NCBI GenBank assembly: GCA_964632485.1
Contig: CAZWDO010000005.1
Coordinates: 160,028 to 181,053, forward strand
Source of the DNA: CAZWDO01 sp964632485 [NCBI: uncultured bacterium]
Lineage (GTDB): Bacteria; JAGOEH01
Length of the DNA: 21,026 nucleotides
Direction of reading: 5' to 3'
The position numbers were made by a program, and so were the translations under genes. Each line of letters begins with the position of its first letter. Position 1 is the first letter of the stretch. The notes beneath the pieces are model-generated. The model searched no databases and was not told where the DNA came from. It was given only the letters and a program-made list of their open reading frames with translations. This document shows, one piece after another, positions 1 through 7,005 of the stretch.

Positions 1-2388
1 CTGGTCCCGGTTTTCATCGATCTTGATTTCTTCATTGGATTGACTGAACTGATCTGAAGCAAATAGGGTATAGCGTTGTGAATATTTATCGGCTCGGGCG
101 GAAACGACCCGTTTAAACCGATCATATTCAGCGGCGGAGACAAATGGTTGCCCATAGAATTGGATGGAAAGATTTGGAGTCAGATAGCAATTCAGTTTTA
201 ACGTCAGTCGGAGGGTATTTTGGTTGATCCGGCCCAACAGATACGCCGATTCCCCCAGATAATCATACGTATCGACATATTGCATATCATCAATATTTTT
301 AGTATAGGAACCCTCGGCGCTCAAGGTCAAAGCTCGTTTCGGCCGCCATGTCATCTCCATCGCCAATTCGCGAAACAGCGATATCTGGTCGCTGCTCCAC
401 CAATTAACCCATTCGGCGGAGAATAGCCAGGATTTCCGTTCATCGGTATTAACGGCAACCCAATAATGATAATTATCATCATAACGCAAAGAGGGGCCGC
501 CCCTTAGCGCGCTGGCGGAAAAACCGTCCGCATCCAGATTCAATCCTCCGGACAGGCCGCAATAATTTTTAAAAGTGAGATTGAAATTGATATTACCGCC
601 CAAATTCAACCAATCGATACCAAATGTAGAAGAACGCCATTGATTAAAATTCATATTAACGCTTTGAAAGATACTCCATGGCGTCCACCAGCGAAACCCC
701 GCCCAGATATATTCCATAATATAATCCGCTTGTCGGGTGTATCCCAGATCATTAGTTTCAAATCCCGGGGAGCGCCATAAGGTTCCAAGCATATAGCGCC
801 AATGGCCGCCGTTCAGTTTACCGACCAGAATATTGCCGCCATGCCCGCTTAAAGTGGTACGGGTTGTGTCCAATTCCTTATAGTCCGCATCAGGGCGTTG
901 AAAATAACGAAGGGAAGATTCCTGCAGTTCCCGGATCGATTCCTCGGAACCGCGCACATGGCTGAACGCGCTGGTCAAATTGAATTGCCAATTTTTCTGG
1001 TTCCAGAAATGATTGAAATCAAGCCCGCCGGTATAGGCCTCACGGTGTAAAAAATCTAATTCATCGGTTTCAATACGGCGATTAACGGCGGTAATCATTC
1101 CACCCACACGAGTAGTTCCTTTGTTATGCTCATATAAGGTTCTGGCGGCAAAATAATTAGTTAGGGGTTCCACGATAATCTTACGACGATCATGAGAAGA
1201 TGCAATAGTTGCCGACTCTTCGGCTGTAACGGCGTCCACTATTCCCACGGAAAATCCATTCCGGGTTTTACCGCTCAGTTTGCAGGCCCCGATAATAGAG
1301 GTCTGCTGAACTTCATTCAGGTATTCCTCATCTTCTAAATCTGGGTCATAATGAGGCGATCGACCGATGCGCCGCGAATAAAAAAGCTGATCATTGGAAA
1401 AACCGCCGTCCCCCGTCATCAATCGAAAGCTGAAAATATCCTGTCCTTCAATAAAAAAGGGTCTTTTTTCCGGGAAAAAGGTTTCAAATCCCGTTAGATT
1501 GACTTCCGAGGGATCGGCTTCCACCTGGCCGAAATCGGGATGGATCGTCCAATCCAACATAAAATTGCTGCTCAACCCGATTTTTCCGTCCAATCCCATA
1601 CTGAGATGGCGGTTCCATTTGTCAACAAGCGGATTGCCAGGTTCCGGCCAATTGTTCTGAACCGATGATGAGAGATAGGGCATAATTTCAATTTGCCGGG
1701 GGGCAATAATATTTTCAAGTCCATGCAATTCGCCATAATAAGCGATACCCTGCGTGGTTTCCTTGGGGATTAGACGCCAACAGGACAGCTCCTGTTTGCG
1801 TTGAATAAACCGATACAACTCCAATCCCCATATCTGCTGAGACTTTTCATGAAAACGCAATTGGCTGAAAGGGATACGCATTTCCGCCGTCCATCCGTCG
1901 GCATGAATGGAGGTTTTTGCATCCCAAATCGCATCCCAGTTTCTTTCAAATGTCTCGCCGCCTTTGGAAGTTATCCCGTCACATTTTACTCCGGCGGCGT
2001 TGACATAAAACTCAAAAGACCGCTGGTGATCGGCAAAACAATCGAAGCAGATCCCAACGACATCACCCATTTCTTCTTCATCCCTCCGCACGATCCGCTG
2101 GTCGATTCGACCGGGAATGCTATCCCGGGCTTCTATTGCAATGTAAAGATTATCCGGGTCATAGCAGATTTTAAAACGGGTGACCTCACTGGCAGGCTCT
2201 CCCTCCTTAGGTTGCATCTGAGCAAAATCGACGCCCCATTCAATTTTACTCCATACCATCTCCTCCAGATACCCATCAATGACCGGTGGATGAGGATTAA
2301 CCGGGATAGTCCGATAGATTTTATTTTCAAGTGAAAACGAATTACCCGTTAATATAACTAAACATACTAAAAATTGGATCCGATTCAT
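1..2388 (-). CDS. DUF5916 protein with CBM9-like N-terminal domain (3' end outside window)
   Basis: An open frame of 796 codons runs without a stop to the left edge, so the C-terminus is missing. The ATG at 2388 is preceded by AGGAG six bases upstream. Residues 1-20 form a signal peptide. Residues about 25-190 resemble the CBM9-like domain that heads this family; PVIDGYLEEMVW and LYIAIEARD are visible. Residues 284-315 carry the DUF5916 hallmark: DFGQVEADPSEVNL, then FFPEKRPFFIEG. The remainder is rich in alternating aromatic strands, as expected of an outer-membrane beta-barrel. Members of this family are outer-membrane proteins of unknown function, common in Bacteroidota and related phyla; a polysaccharide or metal substrate is only speculation. 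It lies 235 bp downstream of the S9 peptidase gene on the same strand. Family assignment is confident; function is unknown. Confidence 0.9.
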   Translation of the reverse strand, partial: MNRIQFLVCLVILTGNSFSLENKIYRTIPVNPHPPVIDGYLEEMVWSKIEWGVDFAQMQPKEGEPASEVTRFKICYDPDNLYIAIEARDSIPGRIDQRIVRRDEEEMGDVVGICFDCFADHQRSFEFYVNAAGVKCDGITSKGGETFERNWDAIWDAKTSIHADGWTAEMRIPFSQLRFHEKSQQIWGLELYRFIQRKQELSCWRLIPKETTQGIAYYGELHGLENIIAPRQIEIMPYLSSSVQNNWPEPGNPLVDKWNRHLSMGLDGKIGLSSNFMLDWTIHPDFGQVEADPSEVNLTGFETFFPEKRPFFIEGQDIFSFRLMTGDGGFSNDQLFYSRRIGRSPHYDPDLEDEEYLNEVQQTSIIGACKLSGKTRNGFSVGIVDAVTAEESATIASSHDRRKIIVEPLTNYFAARTLYEHNKGTTRVGGMITAVNRRIETDELDFLHREAYTGGLDFNHFWNQKNWQFNLTSAFSHVRGSEESIRELQESSLRYFQRPDADYKELDTTRTTLSGHGGNILVGKLNGGHWRYMLGTLWRSPGFETNDLGYTRQADYIMEYIWAGFRWWTPWSIFQSVNMNFNQWRSSTFGIDWLNLGGNINFNLTFKNYCGLSGGLNLDADGFSASALRGGPSLRYDDNYHYWVAVNTDERKSWLFSAEWVNWWSSDQISLFRELAMEMTWRPKRALTLSAEGSYTKNIDDMQYVDTYDYLGESAYLLGRINQNTLRLTLKLNCYLTPNLSIQFYGQPFVSAAEYDRFKRVVSARADKYSQRYTLFASDQFSQSNEEIKIDENRDQ

Positions 2389-2623
2389 ATAACGCTCCTG
2401 AACGGTTTCTCAAAAAATACGGATAACTGATCGTAAAGTTTCCTTTTATTGATAGACCGGCGAATATTTTGGTCTCATTTTCCGTATCCATCAAGCAAAA
2501 TCAATTTTTCATCTCGAAAAATAGAATAAACTCTGAGAAACGCTATCGAAAACGCTGAAGGGTATGCGCTTAACCGATCCATCCTAGTTAATACGGCCCA
2601 TCGCAACGAACCGGACACAGCGA

Positions 2624-5320
2624 TTATTCTTCTGGAGTAAGGACCACTCGGAATCCGCAGTAACCGGCCGGAGCTCTCCATTCCCACCATAGCCCGGCTT
2701 CTCCGGTACTCTGGGCATGCTGACCCCAAAGAACCAATTGGCCGGCTTTATCATACCCCCATTCACTGACATTGACCTGCAAATCATAAATACCATCAGG
2801 AGTCGGAGCAAACTCGCCAACGTTCTTCACGAGATCAAGTTGACCGATATAAGGACTCAGTTCTTTTTTTTCAAGAGGATTAGGAGCGCCACCCAACCAA
2901 TAGGCTAATGTATTTTCATTGGAAGGATTGGCTTGCGCAAATAGTTTTTCGTAAATAGCGGCATTGGGCAAACTATAGGTTTTAGAGGTTATACGGCTTA
3001 ACCACCTGCAATAGTCGATGGCCATCATATCATTGATTCCGGTAGCGGGACGATTGGGAGAATCAACTGCCAACAGGGAATATTTTCCTTCGCTGCGTGC
3101 CGCGAATTCATTCCATTGGGCCACGGTAATTTCAAAAACCGAAACGGTCAGGGAATCCACAACTTTCATTTGAGGCGTTAAAATATCGTGGTCTAATACG
3201 CCATATTTCCCATGCGTCTGTTTGATCTCTCTGGTTTTTTTTACCAGATTAGCGAGGGGTAAATTAACGGAAACCCAGCCTGGTAAGTCACCTTGAATTT
3301 CATTTTTCCAAAAATAGCGATCCAACCAGCCAATTTCTTCCTGCATTTTGCGTTTTTGATGGATTTTATTTTGAAAACTATGGGGTTCACCGGGAAATTG
3401 AATAAACCGAACCGGCGCTTTGCCGATCTGTTGTAACGCGCGGTAATGTTCCACCCCTTGTTCCGGCGGCACATTAATATCATCATCGCCAAAAAAAATT
3501 ATGGTCGGCGTGATGACGCGCTCCATATTAAACAAGGGGGATTTAGCTATATAATGATCCAAATTATCCCACGGCGCTCCGCCAAAATAAAGCTGATCAA
3601 AACTGACCCCAATGCTGCAATTGCCATAATCGGAAATCCAGTTGACATCTCCCGCGCCGCAACACGCAACGGTAAATCGGGAAGGATATTCAACAATCAA
3701 ACCGATCGACAGGATTGAACCATTACTCCAGCCCATAGTACCCACCTGCTGCGGGTCCACTAATCCCCGGTTAATCAGAGTATCTATCCCACTCATCATA
3801 TCCGGAATTTCGAGTTCATAGTATTTATTATAAATCGCTTCGGCGAATTCCAGCCCATAGTTGGAACTGCCTGTATAATTGATAAACAGCGCAAAAGTTT
3901 GGCGTTGCGCTAAGTAATGAGGATAATATGCCCAATCCTGTGTAAAACGGTCCAAATCGACGCCAAACGGCCCTCCATGAATATTCAACAACAGCGGATA
4001 TTTCTGTCCAGTCCGGTAATCGGTGGGGTAATAAAGAATTCCTTCGATCGTACGGCCTTGTTCCGATTGCCAGCGCACAATTTCCCGTTTGGCAAGTTTT
4101 TTCCCCTTTAAGGACGGATGCAGGTGATATACAGGCTTAAGAGGCTTGATCATGGAGCCATCGATGCGGCCAACATACAGGCAGGGTAGATCCTGGGCAG
4201 TCGATGTGATATATAATACCAGATTCCCCCGTTCCGCTAAATCGATCATTTCAAGGTGATCGGCAGGTTCACCCTTTAGTCTTTGAGCTTTTCCAGCCTG
4301 AATCCAACATGCTCGATTTAAGGCGCCATCCGCTAAAAAAGTCAAAATTCCATTACGATTGAGGGCATAAGGGGTATAATAATTTTCACCGATCCCCCAC
4401 GGATGGTTTAAAGCTATTTGGCGCGGTTGGCGTGACACAATGTCAAACTGAAAAATTCGGGTCAATCCTCTGCCCTGCTTCGATTCAAAATTTGAGCTAT
4501 CTTCCAAAAAATAGAGTACAGGCGATGTGAACGACCACTGAAAGCGATAAGGTTGAAATGTAGTCTCGCGAAAAAGTGTGTCGATGGCCAATGTTTGATA
4601 ATTCAGCAGATAATAATGGGGGAAAACTGATAAATCATTACCGTAACGAGGGGAATCAAAGCATTTCATGATAATTTGAGGAGAAGCGGGCGCAACGGCA
4701 AACTCCTGAATTTTCTCATGCAGGTCAGTCAAGCGAACTGTTTTTTTCTTTGTTAAATTAAAACGATACAAATGATGAGGAAAAAACGTCAAACTATCTT
4801 CAAACACAATGGCATCGTCACCCGTTTTCTTCAACAATTCCGTCTGGCGTTTATTTTCTGCCCCGAGGATGATCAAATCATCCATACCAGCCCAGGCAAA
4901 TTTATAAAACGGCGTTTCCAAACTTAACACTTTTTCCAACCCGCCGAAAGGAATCCGATACCGATAAAACTCCGTTTTATCCTCAATTTTACGGGCAATA
5001 ATAAACTCTTTTTCAGTGGGACTAAATTCCGCTTGAACCACATCCCAATCCGCTGGGGCGATCAATAGCGGCTCATCCTGCGATTCCCAGGCCATAAAAT
5101 AGAGGTGGCCTTCCCTCAGATGGGTTGTCTCTGAAAACTGCTGATTAATATAGAGCAGATAATGGCCATTCGCCGAAATTCTCAGATGTGTAATCTCATC
5201 CATCGACAGGATATCGTCGATACTTAATGTATCGGGTTGCAGTTGAGCTATCAATCCACTGGCAAACATGATTAAAATCGAAAAAACAATCAAACGGGTT
5301 AAAAAACCATACCAACACAT
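2624..5320 (-). CDS. S9 prolyl-oligopeptidase-type peptidase fused to a C-terminal FGE/SUMF1-like domain
   Basis: This is an 898-residue exported serine peptidase. The ATG at 5320 has AAGGAG six bases upstream. Residues 5-25 are a signal peptide. Residues about 30-400 have the repeated strand pattern of the S9 N-terminal beta-propeller. Residues about 420-670 are the alpha/beta-hydrolase domain: NIHGGP (oxyanion region), GWSNG with nucleophile Ser532, GDDDINVP with Asp614, and PGEPHSF with His647, so the triad is complete. S9 enzymes usually end there. This one continues for about 200 residues into an FGE-sulfatase-like domain (about 719-894): FEITVAQWNEF, DYCRWLS, DGIYDLQVNVSEW and final GFRVV. 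The FGE catalytic cysteine pair is not evident (Cys888 is near the end), so a binding or structural role is more likely than formylglycine formation. The product probably trims proline-containing peptides in the periplasm or outside the cell. It lies 69 bp downstream of the thioredoxin gene. Confidence 0.92.
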   Translation of the reverse strand: MCWYGFLTRLIVFSILIMFASGLIAQLQPDTLSIDDILSMDEITHLRISANGHYLLYINQQFSETTHLREGHLYFMAWESQDEPLLIAPADWDVVQAEFSPTEKEFIIARKIEDKTEFYRYRIPFGGLEKVLSLETPFYKFAWAGMDDLIILGAENKRQTELLKKTGDDAIVFEDSLTFFPHHLYRFNLTKKKTVRLTDLHEKIQEFAVAPASPQIIMKCFDSPRYGNDLSVFPHYYLLNYQTLAIDTLFRETTFQPYRFQWSFTSPVLYFLEDSSNFESKQGRGLTRIFQFDIVSRQPRQIALNHPWGIGENYYTPYALNRNGILTFLADGALNRACWIQAGKAQRLKGEPADHLEMIDLAERGNLVLYITSTAQDLPCLYVGRIDGSMIKPLKPVYHLHPSLKGKKLAKREIVRWQSEQGRTIEGILYYPTDYRTGQKYPLLLNIHGGPFGVDLDRFTQDWAYYPHYLAQRQTFALFINYTGSSNYGLEFAEAIYNKYYELEIPDMMSGIDTLINRGLVDPQQVGTMGWSNGSILSIGLIVEYPSRFTVACCGAGDVNWISDYGNCSIGVSFDQLYFGGAPWDNLDHYIAKSPLFNMERVITPTIIFFGDDDINVPPEQGVEHYRALQQIGKAPVRFIQFPGEPHSFQNKIHQKRKMQEEIGWLDRYFWKNEIQGDLPGWVSVNLPLANLVKKTREIKQTHGKYGVLDHDILTPQMKVVDSLTVSVFEITVAQWNEFAARSEGKYSLLAVDSPNRPATGINDMMAIDYCRWLSRITSKTYSLPNAAIYEKLFAQANPSNENTLAYWLGGAPNPLEKKELSPYIGQLDLVKNVGEFAPTPDGIYDLQVNVSEWGYDKAGQLVLWGQHAQSTGEAGLWWEWRAPAGYCGFRVVLTPEE

Positions 5321-5354
5321 AAACGACTCCTTCTGGGCGTATTGACCCGGGAAT

Positions 5355-5363
5355 AGTATAGCA
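5355..5363 (-). promoter_or_regulatory. Candidate extended -10 promoter of the S9 peptidase gene
   Basis: On the minus strand the sequence reads TGCTATACT, an extended -10 element (TGnTATAAT type). It lies about 35 bases before the S9 start and upstream of its Shine-Dalgarno site. No good -35 hexamer lies at 17 bases, which extended -10 promoters tolerate. Read-through from the thioredoxin promoter is an alternative, since no terminator was seen in the 69-bp gap. Confidence 0.4.
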
Positions 5364-5389
5364 AAAAATCCGCCGGCGAATGTAAATAC

Positions 5390-5707
5390 TTACACCAACG
5401 GGGAAATGACCTGAATAAGGGATTCATAAGGCAATGCGCCGGACTGACGCCAGACGATTTTCCCCTGTTTAAAAATTATCAGCGTCGGGATGCCCTGAAT
5501 TTCATAATGGGCGGCAATTTCCGGTTTTTGATCCACATTGACTTTAACAACCCGCAATCGACCCGTGAATTCTTGGGCAATGCGCTGAACAATCGGGCTG
5601 ACCATACGGCAGGGGCCGCACCATTCAGCCCAAAAATCAACCAGCACCGGGAGTTCAGAACTCTGAAGCATTTGAAAGAAAGAGGGCGGTAAATTGGAAC
5701 TACTCAT
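5390..5707 (-). CDS. trxA: Thioredoxin
   Basis: This is a 105-residue thioredoxin, the usual length for the family. It carries the redox motif WCGPC at residues 29-33 in the context DFWAEWCGPC, and the cis-proline in GIPT (Pro74). There is no signal peptide or membrane segment, so it should be a cytoplasmic dithiol-disulfide reductant working with thioredoxin reductase. The frame is open upstream to 5827, but the ATG at 5707 is chosen. It has AAGGAGA just upstream, MSSSN begins directly before the conserved fold, and a sigma70-like promoter (5756-5784) lies inside the longer frame. It is followed by the S9 peptidase gene and lies about 200 bp downstream of the terminator of the TonB/PorV operon, so it starts its own transcription unit. 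No reductase gene is in the window. Confidence 0.95.
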   Translation of the reverse strand: MSSSNLPPSFFQMLQSSELPVLVDFWAEWCGPCRMVSPIVQRIAQEFTGRLRVVKVNVDQKPEIAAHYEIQGIPTLIIFKQGKIVWRQSGALPYESLIQVISPLV

Positions 5708-5755
5708 TGTATCTCCTTTATTAAAAGTTACGCTTCTATAATAAAAATACAAGGT

Positions 5756-5784
5756 ACTATAATAAATTTTTCCGGAAAATGCAA
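5756..5784 (-). promoter_or_regulatory. Sigma70-type promoter of the thioredoxin gene
   Basis: On the minus strand, TTGCAT (5784-5779) is separated by exactly 17 bases from TATAGT (5761-5756). The predicted transcription start is about 40 bases upstream of the thioredoxin ATG at 5707. Its position inside the longer open frame argues against the upstream ATG at 5827. Confidence 0.55.
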
Positions 5785-5906
5785 GTCTGAGTATCTCCCA
5801 TAATCTGCGGCATGAAACATCAATCATAACTTTTTTAAAACGATCGAATTTTTCAACATTTCAATTGTCTGCAATCCGATATGGATTGTTATTTCAATAA
5901 AAGCCC

Positions 5907-5945
5907 AAAAAAAAGGGGACAATCCCGTTAAGGAGTGTCCCCTTT
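5907..5945 (-). terminator. Rho-independent terminator of the TonB receptor-PorV/PorQ operon
   Basis: A perfect 10-bp inverted repeat pairs AAAGGGGACA (5912-5921) with TGTCCCCTTT (5936-5945) around a 14-base loop. On the minus strand the stem is followed by a run of T (eight counting those in the stem base). It lies 28 bases past the stop of the PorV/PorQ-family gene and upstream of the thioredoxin promoter, so it separates the two transcription units. Confidence 0.88.
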
Positions 5946-5973
5946 GGTTATTTATGGTAACCAGTAGGAGGTT

Positions 5974-6990
5974 CTAAAAGAGAAATTTAAAAGTGAAACG
6001 ATGGGCTTGTTCGAGAAGGCCGAGGTCAGTATATGCATAATCTAACGACATGGCGTAGGGCATGGAACGGAAGCGATAATGGAGTCCGCCACCGAAATTG
6101 AGGCCGTTACTCTCTTCATATTGCGGATTGTAGCCGATCCGCAGAAACGCCATATCGATAAAATTAAGTTCAGTTCCCACGAGAAAACGGCTGACCTGAT
6201 CGTTTTCATCGATAAAATCGGAGGTAGCCGTCAGTTTCATCCGTTCAGCGGACCAGACATCCAGGGCGAATCCAATCTGAAATGTAAACGGGATATTCCA
6301 GTCTTTGGTATCGAGATTGTATGGCACATCATCGGGAGATGCCGGCGCTCCACTGGAGTGTTGGGTTTTGCCTTTGATGTCGGGACCACTCATGCGGGTT
6401 TTACCGGCAAGATTTTTGACTGCCATCCCAATACGTAATTTTTCAAAGGGAGTATTATACTGGCAACCGATATCCAAGCCCATGACATTGGCGTATGAGT
6501 TGTAAATCTTTTCCTGCAATAATTTGGCCTGGGCGCCAAACGCGAACCGATCGGTCAGGAATCGCGCATAAGAAATGCCGATGGCCAGATCGCTGGCGTT
6601 GAATTTAATATTGCCCTCACCCGATGGGTTTTCCGGTGTTGTCAATTCCATTTCACCCATGGAAAAATAGCTAAAATTGAGGCCGAAGGTTCCCAGTTTA
6701 CTGAAATTATAAACTGCGGCCACGGAATTCATCTGCATATCCGCAATCCAGTCCATGCTGGAAAGGAGGAACTGGCCGCCCTTAATGCCGGCTATACCCG
6801 CCGGATTGTAGTAAATGGCCGAAATATCACGGATCATGGCAACGCCGGCGCCACCTAAGGCGGCTCCGCGGGCATCGACCGGGATTTTCATGAATGCCAT
6901 GGATGCTGTGCCCCGGTTATCAAATTCACCGGCAAAGCCTGTAACAGCCAGCAGGCACAAAACAAGGGATATAAGTAAAAATTTTTTCAT
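5974..6990 (-). CDS. PorV/PorQ-family outer-membrane protein
   Basis: This 338-residue protein has a signal peptide (residues 1-20, ending TGFA). Its N-terminus is diagnostic of the PorV/PorQ (UPF0164-like) family: FMKIPVDARGAALGGAG at 33-49 and ISAIYYNPAGIA at 56-67. Alternating hydrophobic strands follow, ending in FTFKFLF with a terminal phenylalanine typical of BamA-recognised beta-barrels. PorV is the outer-membrane shuttle and scaffold of the type IX secretion system; other members are uncharacterised OmpP1/FadL-like barrels. The ATG at 6990 has AGGAG seven bases upstream. It starts 15 bases after the stop of the preceding gene, which encodes a secreted protein with a T9SS-like tail, and is the last gene before the terminator. 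A direct partnership with that secreted protein is inferred from the context only. Confidence 0.87.
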   Translation of the reverse strand: MKKFLLISLVLCLLAVTGFAGEFDNRGTASMAFMKIPVDARGAALGGAGVAMIRDISAIYYNPAGIAGIKGGQFLLSSMDWIADMQMNSVAAVYNFSKLGTFGLNFSYFSMGEMELTTPENPSGEGNIKFNASDLAIGISYARFLTDRFAFGAQAKLLQEKIYNSYANVMGLDIGCQYNTPFEKLRIGMAVKNLAGKTRMSGPDIKGKTQHSSGAPASPDDVPYNLDTKDWNIPFTFQIGFALDVWSAERMKLTATSDFIDENDQVSRFLVGTELNFIDMAFLRIGYNPQYEESNGLNFGGGLHYRFRSMPYAMSLDYAYTDLGLLEQAHRFTFKFLF

Positions 6991-7005
6991 GTCGTTTCTC
7001 CTGTC

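Noticed and set aside
1801-2334. 177-codon plus-strand ORF
   Set aside because: It is antisense to the continuous DUF5916 frame, which has a signal peptide, an SD site and family motifs.
2405-2541. 8-bp inverted repeat GTTTCTCA/TGAGAAAC and a TTTTTC/GAAAAA hairpin near 2505-2521 as terminator of the S9 gene
   Set aside because: The arms of the first are over 120 bases apart, and the second is only a six-pair A+T stem. Neither is convincing.
5708-5827. 40-residue N-terminal extension of the thioredoxin
   Set aside because: The extension contains the thioredoxin promoter, lacks its own SD site, and the shorter start has a strong one.
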